From Candidula unifasciata (taxonomy: Eukaryota; Mollusca; Gastropoda; Stylommatophora; Geomitridae): DNA of 64,000 bases. A program made the position numbers and the translations under genes. The notes below the pieces were generated by a model. It was given only the letters and a program-made list of their open reading frames with translations. It did no database searches and was not told the origin of the DNA. Below are positions 23,720 through 39,000 of the stretch, piece by piece (positions within the stretch are counted from its first letter, which is position 1; the number at the start of each line of letters is the position of its first letter). Location of the stretch: NCBI GenBank assembly GCA_905116865.2, contig CAJHNH020002558.1:227432-291431 (forward strand). The letters run 5' to 3'.

Positions 23720-25680
23720 CTTGTTATTTTTTATTCTCAAATTCGACATGGCGCTTGATATGACTAGAATATGGCAGCCTTTTGTGTGTATATGTTTTAC
23801 ATTGTCGACAATTTTCATTTTATTCATGTGAGTGGTTGTGGGAAGGACCCCAGCACACTGGTTTGCTCAAGGGTCTATAATGCGTTTAAGACGGCGCTAG
23901 CTACACGATTATATTTATATACCAATAGATACCCGGTGAGTGATGTAGTCAACTCATGCAGGCGGCTGTTACATTCCATGAGATTACCTTATACCAATTT
24001 GAGATTGAATGTATTGTATTAAGTATATTAGTGTATTGAATATGTATTGGTGTATATAACTGAAATCCAAGGTTTAGAAGGAGCTATACTATTTGTGGTA
24101 TCATGCCCCTGTTAGGCTGGGTCGACCTCTGATCCAAGGTGCATTTGGGGAGAAAATCTGTATCCACGCGGACTCGAACCCAAGACAGTCGAACCTAGAC
24201 ATCCTCCAGACATCTGGCTCCCGACCAGAAGACAAGCAAACGATAATTCTTGCGGCTCCCGACACACAAGAGAGAAGCAAATATTGATAATACTGTTATA
24301 GGCTAGAGAGAGAGACGACTAGTGCTGGTGGAAGACTATCTACCTCATCCCATAGAGTCGTAGACAGCTAAAACTACGAGCAGTATTGGGCACGTAGGTC
24401 CGTCTTGCATTCGACCCTTCTAAACACCCATCTTGCATACTGCGTCTGTATTTTATAAGAAGAAGGAGAACACAGTTAAATATAAGATCAAGGGTTAAAG
24501 GAACATCGGATAGAGAAATATTCAGGGTCATCGAGAATGATTGCCGGGATTTTTAGTCAGTTATTATAAAATAAGTAGTTAATGGATATGCACGCGTAGC
24601 GTCTTTACAGTGTTCAGAAAAGTTTACAGTTTTGACTTCCTTACCACATTTCAGTATAGGCGCCATTAGTAGCTCTGACGATGACTTAGCGGAATGCAGC
24701 CTCCTCGACGTCGACTAAATCGTGTGCATAGTTATAGTTGCACTTGCTGTAGCTACCGCCTCTTCAAGTTGCCAGATATTCCTTATCTTCTCAGCGCCCC
24801 CACAAGGTCAAAGAAAACTTTAAACTGTTCTGATCATTCAAAGACGAGACGTGTGTATATCCATTAAATATGCATTTTAAAGTAACAGTTTTGCGCGACG
24901 CTCTCGGCAAGCAGATAGCTTTTCTACGAAGAAAGACTGAACCATATGAGATAAAACCCGGTGCAGTGAAGTGGATCCCCTCAGCTTTACCGCATAATAA
25001 CATTTTACGATCCCGGCAATCATTCTTGTTAACCATGTAGAAAGAGTAAAAAAAGACACAGCAGACAAAAATGAAGAAAGGGGTAGCAGATGTAGATCGC
25101 TCGCTGTCAACACCACAAACTGTGTATCTGTAATTTTCACTGTGCCTCTTGTCTACTGTTGCCTCAGATTTCATCTACTCTCGACTAATCCGCTAGATGA
25201 ATGCCAATCAATACTGCAGAATGTTGTTCCAATGTTACTGCAGCCGCCTCATTGGTTTCCTCGCCCACGATTGTGTCGGTTTATTTCAGAAACAAAAATC
25301 ACATCCAGTGACGCTTCAGTGAACTAGAAGCTACAACAAGGAGGCAGGCGCTCATAGAATTACAGAACAATGTTCTCATCATGCCCAGTCACACATCAGT
25401 GGCACTGATAGCAAGCTCTTCCCAGAAAACACTGCATACCGTCGCATACAACAAGCATAATCCCCGAGTGTGAGCAAAGATGGCATGTCAGCATTTTGGC
25501 CCCCCCCCCCCCCCCCCTCCTCACAATACATCTTTAACATTTTTGTGTGTGGATTATTTCATGTTCCTGTACTGGTTTGCATGTTTTCAAATTATGTCTG
25601 TTCTACAACTAGACAACATATTACACGCATGAGTGCGAGAGAGAAAGTATATAGGTAGGTGCTTTTCTGGGGGGTGGTTC
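23720..25680. other. no gene recognised
   Basis: Includes a possible SINE end near 24,165 (GGACTCGAACCCA, an inverted B-box-like sequence) and a C-run at 25,500-25,517. Short frames only. Confidence 0.35.
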
Positions 25681-25900
25681 GTCCCGTTCAACCAGCGTTC
25701 CCGAAGGGGGATCTTTAGATTATATAGGTAACTGGGACTAGGTTATGTGCGCCATATGAAATGGCTTAGCAATTGCTCGCCAACAAGTAGCCCTGAAAAG
25801 GACTCCTTGGAGTGAGAATGCGATCAGAGGAGACAGACCTAAGCACTATCCCGACCGGCGACGTAATCGTCAGGCGACAGGCGACCCAGTCGCCGGTGTG
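25680..25900. repeat. dispersed repeat D1, copy 2
   Basis: Same order of blocks as 7,385-7,600: TAGCCCTGAAAAGGA, AATGCGATCAGAG, and ATCCCGACCGGCGAC. Confidence 0.6.
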
Positions 25901-25903
25901 TTC

Positions 25904-25910
<7 letters not shown>

Positions 25911-25966
<56 letters not shown>
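25911..25966 (+). repeat. (GA)n microsatellite
   Basis: About 55 bases of pure AG, directly abutting D1 copy 2. Confidence 0.95.
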
Positions 25967-25968
<2 letters not shown>

Positions 25969-26161
25969 CTATTTGCGCCTTTCAGCTGACACATCCGACT
26001 TCATCGAGCATTTGTTGATAGGGTTAATTTCCTCAAGGGAGAGAGATGAGAGGGTGTGTGTGAGTGTGCGATGAATTCAATATTTTTTTTTAAATAGTAA
26101 AATTATAAGAATATGCCTCCAATTCGTTTCTGTGTGAGTTTGGGTATGCCAATATTTATGT

Positions 26162-26660
<499 letters not shown>

Positions 26661-26989
26661 CATTCTTCAGAGGTGGTAAATGCGCTGTGCCCGGTTTACA
26701 GTCTGACTGCGATATGTACGCCTTTAGCGCGACATTTTCTACTATTGCGAGCATTTCTTGCCCTTATTAGTTTTTCTTGGTTTGTGTTATTTGTTGATAA
26801 AGACTGCAAGCGAAATATTGTGTTTATCTATGTAGGTCTTTTCCTATCCCCTCGTTATGTTTTCTAATCATAGCTAGTTGCCTTTGCTTTACAGGGCGTC
26901 ACAGAACCGGTGTTCCAGCGGTGTTTGGCTGTTGGTTTAACGGCTCCAGCTGGGTCGTGCTGCTGACGTCACTGGGTCGGGCTAACGCC

Positions 26990-27150
26990 TTTCTCTTTCC
27001 AGTTGGTGACACAAAGTGTTTTTAGGTCTATGTAGACGTTATATCTCTGCTTGGTCAGTCTGCTGATCTAAGACCATTCAGCTCTCTTGTTATAGTTCTT
27101 ACCTCTCTGTCATCTGACATTCTCTCAATATGCCCCAGCCAATTTCAGTC
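26990..27150. repeat. dispersed repeat D5, copy 1
   Basis: Similar to 58,735-58,910: CTTTCCAGTTGGTGACAC, AAGTGT, TATATCTCTGCTTGG, ATCTGACATTCT. Confidence 0.45.
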
Positions 27151-27295
27151 TGTTAGATCGGCACAGCCAAGCATGAGAAGCACACAAAGTCTTGTTGACC
27201 AACATAGGACTGGCACTATTACCCACGCGACGCTGATGAATATGTTGAGAGGGGAATCTGAGCGCCTATGGATGTGTCATGGAGTAACTAAAGTA
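27150..27295 (+). mobile_element. LINE 3' tail fragment
   Basis: It reads L-V-D-Q-H-R-T-G-T-I-T-H-A-T-L-M-N-M-L, then S-E-R-L-W-M-C, the H-R-T-G...E-H-L-W-x-C tail shared with 12,300-12,450 and 49,795-50,060. It lies 245 bases before the first visible exon of the plus gene. Confidence 0.55.
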
Positions 27296-27539
27296 AAGGC
27301 ACTTTTTACGCCTTTCGGCGATCAGGCTGAGGCAGAATATGTTACAGACCATCAGACTCTGTGGGTAATCTGAGCTGCCTACTTCCCAGGATGCCCATCT
27401 GGATTTTGCTGGGTCGTGAAGGTACGTGCTGTCTAACTCATAAGTCATAACAGTATATTAGCTCTCATGATGTCAGTGATGACATTAAAATCATATCTTA
27501 TATTAATTCAGTTGATGTTTGGGTTTTCTCTGCTGACAG

Positions 27540-27745
27540 TTGGGAAAGCAACGTCACTGAACCGGAAGCTGTCTTATCTCAACAACCACCACCTGTGTCT
27601 GATGAAGGAGAAGACTGTGGACACAGCCAGGCTCCAACGGGAGCTCCTCCAGGCAAAGATTGAGGCATCAACTCCCTCACTGGAGGCATGCCAGCTTCAG
27701 GAGATGAAGAACCTCATCGGGGTCCTTAATTCCAAGATCTACACG
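27540..27745 (+). CDS. plus gene, first visible exon (coiled coil)
   Basis: The acceptor is TCTGCTGACAG|TT and the donor ACACG|GTAACA. The exon needs one base from an upstream exon that I could not find, and it ends in phase 0. The 68 codons read as a heptad-like helix (L-N-R-K-L-S-Y-L-N-N, L-Q-R-E-L-L-Q-A-K-I-E, M-K-N-L-I-G-V-L-N-S-K-I). The phase-0 end matches the phase-0 starts of the next three exons, which all continue a coiled coil. This is the N-terminal rod of a large protein I do not recognise. Confidence 0.6.
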
Positions 27746-27834
27746 GTAACAGTCAGATATCATGGCAGGCGGTTTCTTTAGTAGTTGTTTAGTTTTTAAT
27801 AGAACTGTCACTGCTGTCGGTGTATACCACTTTT

Positions 27835-27935
27835 TTAGGGCCCTGTCCACAGAGGGTCCCGAGCTCGAGTCTATTTTTCCGTTTGGCAAGTGCTGTCGCC
27901 ACGGACAGTGCAGGTTAGAATGTTTTTAAACCCTC
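27835..27935 (-). mobile_element. SINE family C fragment
   Basis: It contains AAGTGCTGTCGCCACGGACA and GTGCAGG, the family C core. Confidence 0.45.
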
Positions 27936-28266
27936 CCCCGCCCCTCCCAGCAGAAAATTTGAGAAAAGTAAATTTAAATGATAGGGGCAGAACAAATCTG
28001 TTACACAATATATCACCAGTCATATTTGCTTGTTCATTGCTACAGAGTTTATATCACCATATCACCATCAGTTTAAACTCTTACCATTATGCATTGACGG
28101 AAGCAACAATTTGCGGTCCATTCCTGGTGCATAGTGATGGCCAGATCATTATCTCTGTTTATTTTGTTTCTATTTTTCCCCTGCTCATTAAAGACTAAAT
28201 AATTTTCTGTTATTGAAATTAAAAAGTTAAACGTAGACTGTCAGTATTATTGGTTTGGCACATTTA

Positions 28267-28269
<3 letters not shown>

Positions 28270-28304
<35 letters not shown>

Positions 28305-28315
28305 GACAGACAGAC

Positions 28316-28372
<57 letters not shown>
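28270..28372 (+). repeat. (CA)n(GACA)n(TA)n microsatellite
   Basis: CA run, four GACA units, then about 55 bases of TA, all within an intron of the plus gene. Confidence 0.95.
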
Positions 28373-28375
<3 letters not shown>

Positions 28376-28658
28376 TTGTGACAACTGGCACACTTTTGGT
28401 GAAAGATTCAAGGGGAAGTTTGAGGACAGAGGACTTGGTCACTTGACAGGCAGATAGTATTCCAGACCTAATTCATGATTCTCGTAATCGGGAGAAATAA
28501 TGAATCATTCTAATTGACATGGCACACTAGAATAATTTTTGTGCCAGTGTTTTTCATCAAACTTTATTCATTCCCTGTGTCGGTGTGTTATTCATATGCC
28601 ATCTCTTTATCTACGAGCTACAATGTCTCACATTCATGTACATATATCTTATTTTCAG

Positions 28659-28718
28659 CTTGAGAAAGAGGGGCAGAAACAAAATCAAGCACTAGCAGAG
28701 CAAACTGAACGTGCCAGG
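28659..28718 (+). CDS. plus gene, 60-nt coiled-coil exon
   Basis: The acceptor is CTTATTTTCAG|CTT and the donor GCCAGG|GTTTGT. It has exactly 20 codons, phase 0 on both sides, reading L-E-K-E-G-Q-K-Q-N-Q-A-L-A-E-Q-T-E-R-A-R, a charged helical stretch. Phase and composition continue the exon ending at 27,745. The donor is not a strong consensus (GTTTGT), which lowers confidence slightly. Confidence 0.6.
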
Positions 28719-28739
28719 GTTTGTACTTTGTACTGCTAG

Positions 28740-31500
<2,761 letters not shown>

Positions 31501-31584
<84 letters not shown>
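31501..31584 (+). repeat. (TA)n microsatellite, right of LINE fragment
   Basis: About 84 bases of pure TA followed by CACACA. Confidence 0.95.
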
Positions 31585-31591
<7 letters not shown>

Positions 31592-31667
31592 TTCTGTGAC
31601 TAACAGCTCTTCCTCTATCAGTGCATCTTACAGCATTATCACTCTGTGATGTCCATTTTTTCTTCAG

Positions 31668-31883
31668 ATTGCTATCAACAACCTGCAGACTGCTCAAGAA
31701 CTGGTCAACAGGCATATGGACAGTGCCAGCAAGTATCGAGCAGAAGCCAACAAGTTATCAGAGGAATATGCAGCTCTCACTGCCCAGGTCAATGCTCTGA
31801 AGGAGCAACTGAGTGGTGGGAATGAGGCACTGCTCCAGCAGGATGTGGCCAACAAGGCGGAAATGGAAACTTGGCAGCAGAAG
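31668..31883 (+). CDS. plus gene, 216-nt coiled-coil exon
   Basis: The acceptor follows a pyrimidine tract (TTTTTTCTTCAG|ATT) and the donor is CAGAAG|GTTGGT. The 72 codons are in phase 0 on both sides, with heptads (I-A-I-N-N-L-Q-T-A-Q-E-L-V, L-T-A-Q-V-N-A-L-K-E-Q-L) and an acidic-polar end (W-Q-Q-K). The exon sits just right of a LINE fragment flanked by TA repeats, which lies wholly in the upstream intron. Confidence 0.75.
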
Positions 31884-32019
31884 GTTGGTGTTTCTCTTCT
31901 TTGTCTACTTTATGTGTGTTACTGCAGTCCACAAAGGGAAGGAACGCCACACAGTGTATGAAGAGGACATTCTACCCAGTTGCAATGTTGACTAGGAAAT
32001 ACATACTTTTGTATTTCTT

Positions 32020-32190
32020 CTTCTTCTTCTTTTATGTTTACTGACTGTAAGCTCCAGCAGAAAGTTCTGGTTGTTCGTCCATTTGGACTTAGGCTTCATG
32101 CCACAGTCTGAGTTTTGTGTATGCATCCATCTTACTGGCTTAATGCTGGTTGTTTCTTGCATATCTGGCAGAGACACTCTGACTTCAAAG
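32020..32190. repeat. dispersed repeat D2, copy 2
   Basis: It has TTATGTTTACTGACTGTAAG, then GAGTTTTGTGTATGCATCC and the ending ACACTCTGACTTCA, in the same order as the copies at 9,650 and 52,800. Confidence 0.6.
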
Positions 32191-32489
32191 AAAGCTTCCA
32201 GTTAGTTGACTCTTAATGATATGCTTGTTGGGAAGGCAGTGGGTCTATTCTTGTTTTCTCCACAATGGGCTCCAGGAATCACACAGGGATATATTTATTT
32301 TTCCTGTATTTATCATGCCATAATACTTGGTAATCAACACTGGAGTTTTATTTTGTAATTTCTATCAAGGTAAACAGCATTTTCCATAATGATCTGGACT
32401 CCTGTGTTGTAACAGCTACCAAGTAAAAGCTACCAGTATTGGTCTTTAATGTATAAAAGTTGTGGGTGATATTGTAAAAAGACATCAGA

Positions 32490-32720
32490 TTAAATTAAAA
32501 GTGAACCTAGTCAGCTTTACATTATCACAGACAAAAACAACAAGTGAACGCTGTGACTAGAGAGCCTTCATTGTGACATTTCATGAATCGATAATGTTAC
32601 AATAATGAAAAAGAATACACAGAACACTTAGTTGAAGTATCTATGAGAGGAAGCCACATCTGTGTCTGGCCAATGCAAATGTGAAAGGCGTGTAAAACAT
32701 GAAGTCATTGGTAGCCAGAA
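32490..32720. repeat. dispersed repeat D3, copy 1
   Basis: It shares ACATTATCACA, CAAGTGAACGCTGTGACTA, GAGCCTTC and TGTGTCTGGCCAA with 54,610-54,790. Confidence 0.6.
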
Positions 32721-32856
32721 TAAAAGCTTTACAATCAAGGGCCATACCTGAAAAAATTTTTTTTCTTAAAACTGTCTTTGATGTTAGCTCCCTTAGGTGA
32801 GTTGGAGCCAAGTGTGATACTGAACGTGTCAACTATTGAGAACTATTTGGTCTAAA

Positions 32857-33002
32857 TTAACTCTTTCGGTCCCAAGGAACGCATTATACGTTCATATGTT
32901 CCAAACTAGAAGCCCAATGAACACACTGTGTGCTGATTATACATATATCTTTACTATCCCTTGGGTCTCTGATGCCTAACCCCCTGGGACTCAAAGAGTT
33001 AA
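32857..33002. mobile_element. MITE with TTAA target duplication
   Basis: The left end is TTAACTCTTTCGGTCCCAAG; the right end, read on the minus strand, is TTAACTCTTTGAGTCCCAGG. The inverted repeats match at all but three or four of about 21 positions. TTAA borders at both ends fit piggyBac-type target sites. It is 146 bp, has no coding capacity and lies in the intron before the acceptor array. Confidence 0.75.
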
Positions 33003-33204
33003 TAGTATATAGAGCAGTTGACACTAACATGCCATGCATGTCATAAATGGCAACCAAGGAAGACTGGCATGAGAATGGCTATAGATAACTTTGGATAGAG
33101 AATCCAGCCAGTGATGAACCTTTTGATAAAGGTCTTCGTATGAATGTGTTGAGGGAGTATGTTCTTTTGGGAGTTGCTATGAAAAAAAAAGTTTTGTTTT
33201 TTTA

Positions 33205-34721
33205 TCAGTGTTTGTCATTGTAACAAATGAGAGTAGTCATTTATTTCTACAGAAGGGTAAACTGAGGACTGTCATCATCATTCAGAATTCAGAGTTTGTC
33301 ATTGTCTGTGTAATGTGAGAGCTGTCTCATGTCTCTACAGGAAAGTAAACTGGAGGCTGTCAACGGTAGACAACATTCAGAGTTTGTCAATGCCTGTGTA
33401 AAATGAGAGTAGCCAGTTGTCTCTACAGGAGAGCAAACTGACAATTGGCATAACCAGTCTGGCTTTGTCATTGTCTCTGTAACGTGAGAGTTGTCCCTGT
33501 TTCTACATGAGAGATAGCTGGAGAATCCAGTTTTGTAATTGTCCATGTAAAATGAGAGGAGTCAGTTTTGTCTACAGGACAGTAAGCTGGAGGCTATCAT
33601 TACCAGGCAGGATTAAGTGTCTCATTGTCCTTCTAATGTAAGATTGGTCTCTGTTTCTACAGGAGTCAACTGGGGTCTGTGCTCGCCAGCCAGGATTCAG
33701 AGTTTATCATTGTCTGTTTAATTTAGTTTAGTCAACGGATCTACATCGTGGCACAGGGGTGTAACCCATAAGTGCTCTGTTATTCTTCTAACTCAGGTCT
33801 GAGTTAGAAGTTTCTCAACACAGTGCATGAACTTTGTTGCACCGGCAAGGATCCTGAAATTCTTTGGGTAGATTTTTAACTCCACATTTTAGCCCTGTTA
33901 GGCTAATCTTTTCAATTGCCATCCAATTTTTTACATGCGCAACAATCTGCATGGGCATCCGATCTTACTACCCAGAGATCAGGTGAAATTACTAGAAGTC
34001 CACGTGAAAAATCCTAGCCTTTAACCGGGGTTTGAACCAGGGACCTACAGCATTTTGAGGTGGATGCCATACCTCAAGACCATATAGCCCCCATATGATT
34101 GTCTGTGTAAGTTGAGAGTGGTCTCGATTTCTATAGGAGAGTGCGCTAGGGGCTGTGACCAACAGAACAGCTAGGATTGTGTCATTGTCTTTATAATGTA
34201 AAAATGGTCTCTGTCTATACAGAGAGTCAGCTTGGATTGTGACCAGCAGACAGGATTCAAAGTCTGTCATTGTTCATGTCATATAAGAGAGAGTTCTCTG
34301 TTCCTACAGGAGAGTCACCTAAGGGCTGTCATCACCAGCCAGGATTCAGAGATTGTCATTGTCCATGTCATATGAGAGAGTTCTTTGTTTCTACAGGAGA
34401 GTGACCTAAGGGCTGTCATCACCAGCCAGGATTCAGAGATTGTCTTTGTCCATGTCATATGAGAGAGTTCTCTGTTCCTACAGGAGAGTCACCAGCCATG
34501 ATTCAGAGATTGTCAATGTCTGTGTATCATGAGAGTGATCTCTGTCTTCAGGAGAGTCACCTAAGGGCTGTCATCACCAGCCATGATTCAGAGATTGTCA
34601 ATGTCTGTGTATCATGAGAGTGATCTCTGTCTACAGGAGAGTCACCTAGGGGCTGTCATCACCATCCAGGATTCAGAGATTGTCAATGTCTGTGTATCAT
34701 GAGAGTGATGTCTGTCTACAG
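33205..34721 (+). repeat. tandem array of splice-acceptor/exon-start copies
   Basis: About 13 units of 85-95 bp precede the real exon at 34,722. Each has a pyrimidine stretch, CTACAG (or a variant), GAGAGTCA-like bases, GGGCTGTCATCACCAGCCAG and ATTCAGAGATTGTC. The first ~35 bases after each AG match the start of the exon at 34,722. The AG is kept in nearly all units; it is lost in the one near 33,508 (CTACATGAG). A family A SINE splits the array at about 33,735-34,095. Confidence 0.85.
33735..34095 (-). mobile_element. SINE family A inserted into the acceptor array
   Basis: It has TCGTGGCACAGGGGTGTAAC, ACCCATAAGTGCTCTGTT, GGCAAGGATCCTGAAATTC and the inverted B-box GGGGTTTGAACCAGG. The array motif ATTGTCTGT occurs just left (about 33,710) and just right (about 34,100), so it is probably the target site duplication. 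Confidence 0.7.
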
Positions 34722-34862
34722 GAGAGTCAGCTAGGGGCTGTCATCACCAGCCAGGACCTAAAGCTGCAGTCGCTGGAACAGGCCAGACAACAACTGCAGG
34801 AGGTCAACAGCCAGATGCTAGAGACAAATCAGCAGCTGAGTCAGCAGCTTGTGGAGGCGAAG
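34722..34862 (+). CDS. plus gene, 141-nt coiled-coil exon behind an array of acceptor copies
   Basis: The acceptor is GTCTGTCTACAG|GAGAGTC and the donor GGCGAAG|GTAATG. The 47 codons are phase 0 on both sides and Gln/Leu-rich (L-E-Q-A-R-Q-Q-L-Q-E-V-N-S-Q-M-L). About 13 degenerate copies of the acceptor plus the first ~35 bases of this exon lie in tandem upstream (33,205-34,721). This last copy is chosen because only here the frame stays open through the Gln-rich heptads to a good donor; the upstream copies run into TGA after about 20 codons. Confidence 0.75.
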
Positions 34863-34899
34863 GTAATGCTGTGCAAAATATGTTTGTGATTTCTGCTCT

Positions 34900-35090
34900 C
34901 TTCTTTTTTGCCCTATCTTTTTCTTCTCATCCTCCTCCTGCTCGTTCTTCTTCTTCTTCTTTTCTCTCCTCCTAATCCTCATTCTCCCAATTCTTCTTCT
35001 CTTCTTTTTCTTCTTCTTTCTCTTCTTCTTCTTCTTTCTCTTCTTCTTCTTCTGCTCACTCTTCTTCCTCTTCATTGTGTGTTCTTTTTT
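34900..35090 (+). repeat. CT-rich imperfect microsatellite
   Basis: TTCTTC and CTCCTC mixtures over about 180 bases directly downstream of the exon 34,722-34,862 donor. Confidence 0.8.
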
Positions 35091-35469
35091 CAGCCAAAAC
35101 ACCAACAACTCAAGATTAACAATAGAAATGAAACAGAGATAATAGTTTTATATATTTCTCTTAGTTCTCTGAGGCCATAACAAATATTAGAATTACTGCC
35201 AAAGCTATTTTGGCAGGTTATCATCAAATCTCTGACACTGGACCACACCAAACTGTGTGGCAGTCTGCATGAGCTGTCAGTTAAAACTGCATGCCTTCAT
35301 ACAAAACAACTGTATGTGTGTTTAGACATATTTATAGCAGTAGTGAATGAGGATAAGAACAAGCAGAGCAGCTGGAACACTACACTTTTGACAGTGACTG
35401 CAGATTTTGTTAGAATCATTTGAGCTTCATCACAAGAAAACTGGAGACATTTTCTTTGCACATGAAATA

Positions 35470-35880
35470 TGTCAGTAGGAGACTAGTGACTTCAGCCTGT
35501 TTACTCAGGTCAAATACTAGCACTGTGGCTTTATACTATATCCTAGAGAGCTGCAATGATATTGTAGCTGCTGAGGTTAGTAGCATGCTTGCATATCCAG
35601 TATCATAAGTTCAGATCCTTTATCCAGGCAAATTTTCTGGATTAATCAGGATTCCAAAGAGTTTTTAGACATTTTCTCTGAATATGATACTAATGACAGC
35701 AACCTGTTTACTCAGGCTAAATACTAGCACTGTGGCTTCACACCATATCCTAGAGAGCTGTAATGATATTGAAGGTCTGCATAGAGTAACACTCTTGCAT
35801 ATCCAGTATTATGAGTTCAGATTCACAAGTTCAAGACAGATTTTCTGGATTATTTAGGACTCCCTAATCAACCCAGACTC
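35470..35880. repeat. diverged ~205-bp direct duplication
   Basis: Both halves contain CCTGTTTACTCAGG, AAATACTAGCACTGTGGCTT, TATCCTAGAGAGCTG and CTTGCATATCCAGTAT, about 215 bases before the 3.77-kb exon. Confidence 0.75.
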
Positions 35881-36093
35881 GGGTTTGTTGGCATGATACT
35901 GGCCACATCGTCTAGTAAGTAAGTGTCAATCAAGCTATGCAGATATGGTACTGGCACCGTATTTCTAATAAGTCTTATTGTATAAACATGAGATGATTGT
36001 TTATAGTTACAGAATTAGCCTTAGTATGTGTTAATAGCAAGCTAGCATAGTTTTTTTTTTTTAGTTAAAAAAAACTGAATGTTTTATTTGCAG

Positions 36094-39000
36094 AAGAAAT
36101 TGTGTGTCCCCACATCGGAGGTTGGCCTGCTGGCAGGTAGCAGTGTCTTCTCTGTCACTGATATCAGTGTACAAGTGTCACCAGATGTCAGATCTCTACC
36201 TACACAAACTTTGGAACACACCAAAACCACTCCCACTCAAACCACACTGGATGCTGAACCTGTCACCAGCCAGCCTCTACAGGATGTGAACTCTGCTGCA
36301 ACAGGTACATTAGCAAGTGAGAGCACCACCAGATCAGCATGGACTTCAGGACCACAAGTAGAGCAAGTTGTGTTCCAGCATTTGGATCATGCAACAAAGT
36401 CCAAACATGTCCAGGGTGATGGTGCTATTGCCCGCCCATCTTCTGCTCAGATAATATCATTTCTCAGAGTTAACAGTAAAGCAGTTGACACTGCTGACAC
36501 TTTCACTGAACCCTCGTCTAGAGTTACTGCTGACTCACACACATTGGGACCTGTCCATGGATTTATGGACACCTTTCAGGAAAATCACAAGTCTGTCAGA
36601 TCTCCTGAGGCTGCCCAGACAGTAAGGCTTTTCTCTGAGAGCATTCCTACAGACCAGACTGCTCATGCCTTCACCAAGTCACCTACAAAAATCAGTTTTG
36701 ATACACACACTTCAGACAAACAGCAGATTAAGGCCAGCACTAGTCCTGAGTCTACACAAGCATTTCTAGCATTCACTGCTAAAAAAATGACAGCTCAGAC
36801 GGGTCATACTTTTACAAAGTCACAACACAGAGAAGTTAATGAATTCAAGCCTGGAGACCAGGAATTGATGGACAAATATCTGGACTGTCATGAGATTGTC
36901 ATGTGTCCTGCAACAGATGAAACGGCAGCTGTGTTAACTGCAAGCAGTACAGCAGTCGAGCATTTGTCACCTCCATCCACTAATGCAGCCAATCAAAGCA
37001 CTGAATCGAGCCAGGACAAACAGCCAGCAAGTGATAGCCCTCAAACTTCCATGAACATAATCCCCAGTCTTCAACAGTTTACTCAGTTTGCCGCAAGATT
37101 CCAAGACGAAAGTCAGCCCATTTCTTTCACTGATCTTGGATCCAGTCATAGTTACCCAGAGCACATTCTCAAGAATGCAGTCACACAGTTGGCTCATTAT
37201 AGTAACACTAGAGAGTCTCATATTCTTGCAGATGATAATGTTAAATGGCATCAGGAACTGATCTCATATAGTCCACAGAAATGTATTGCTGAAAGCACCA
37301 GCCGTAGTGTAGCACAAGGTACAGCACCATGGAGGAAGATTTTTCCAACAGCCTCATCAAACATGGCAAGACAGAGCAGCCAAGTCGTGGATGGATGGTG
37401 CTCTAGTGTGAGTTCAGCTTTGTTTAGAAACAATGATAGGGATATATCTGAAGGTGGTGGGCATGTCTCTACAGTTGATATCAAACAAGAAGCCACAAGT
37501 GATGTTAATGTTTCACAGATGTATCCTGGCTACCCAGTGGATGCTTCTCTACAGCGGCAGGTCTGTCAAGGCAGTGTCCCCAGCCAGTGTTGCTCTAGAG
37601 GAAGTGATAATGCAGAGTTTTTGCACTGGAAAAGGCAGTTTGATGGTACAACCAATGTTAGCATAAGAAAGGTGAACAATGATAATTGTGATGGAGAGAC
37701 AGATTCGACTGAAACATTTAGAGTAATAGAAAGTATAAGTGATGGTGAGGAAAAGAATTGCACCAGGACTCCTGCTTGGCTAGACAGTACAAGATATGAT
37801 GACAAGTTGGGTATAAATGTCAGCGAGACAGACACTTTAATAGGCAGCACAAATGATGATGGAAAGATAGACATAGAAGTTAATGAGGCATATATATTAC
37901 GAGATAACACTATAGATCATTTCAAGATTAATGTCAAGGAAACCCACACTTTAATAGACAAAAAACAACATGATGATGATGAGGAAAAGATGGACGGTAA
38001 AGCCAGTGAGACACATACATTAATGGACATCAGTCTCAACATTAGGAGACATAAATTAATGGACATGAACGTTGATAGCGCTGAGATGTGCACAACTGTC
38101 AGTGATACACAAGACGTTTTAGACAGCACTGATAGCTCAACGGCTGCAGACAGATTTGAGAAATCAGGCAAGCCTTCAAGAATCAGACACACAATGTTCC
38201 CTGAGGCTGACAGCATTAACCCAGGCTTCCCTTGTATCTCAGGGTGCTCAGAAGTATCTCTCTCTCCTGGAGTCTTTGATGCTGTAGAAATATCAAATAT
38301 TAATCAAGGCAGTCAATCAGTGTGCAGAATTCCACGATATAATATTTCATTAGAAAATGTTGGAGATCAGTATTTGAATGTTGTACACAATACTTTATCT
38401 GCACAAAACACCAGATGTGGAACTGGAAAGAGTCCCCACGCTTGGCCCGGGAGGAAACAAAAAAGTCAGTTGATGAGGATACAGAGACAACAAGTGCGAA
38501 TTATCTCTCTACCGCAGTCTGTGTTTATTGTCAATGTTGAAATGAATTCCTCAATGGCTGTGGATTTTAAAATCATGTACCATTCTGATGGAACAGCTTT
38601 CATACAAGAGAACAGCTTGCAAGAGCAAGAAGAATCTGATGTCACCACTAGTGGTGGAGCTGAAGTCACACATTTACATGACAGTTTTGTCTCGGCATTC
38701 CAGAGTTTACACACATCTAGTGCGTCTTTGGGAACGGGAGACCACACAACAGCAAACTCATGCATTCAGCACCCTACAGCAGTCAGTGTCCTTGTTTCTG
38801 ACTCAGTTTGTCTGTTACAGACTGCAGACAGAGTGAGCAGTAAACAAAACAAGAAACTCCCACAGGATGTTTCACAATCAAAGCAATGCCAAGTCAGAGA
38901 CCCCTATGATTTTCATGCGACAGAGAATCTGCTGCCTTCACCAGCTGCGGGACCACATCTTTCAGAATCCAGGAAGAGGCAAACTACAGAGCATCCCCAT

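Noticed and set aside
36967..37910. Minus-strand frames of 80-114 codons inside the 3.77-kb exon
   Set aside because: Shadows of the long plus-strand frame.
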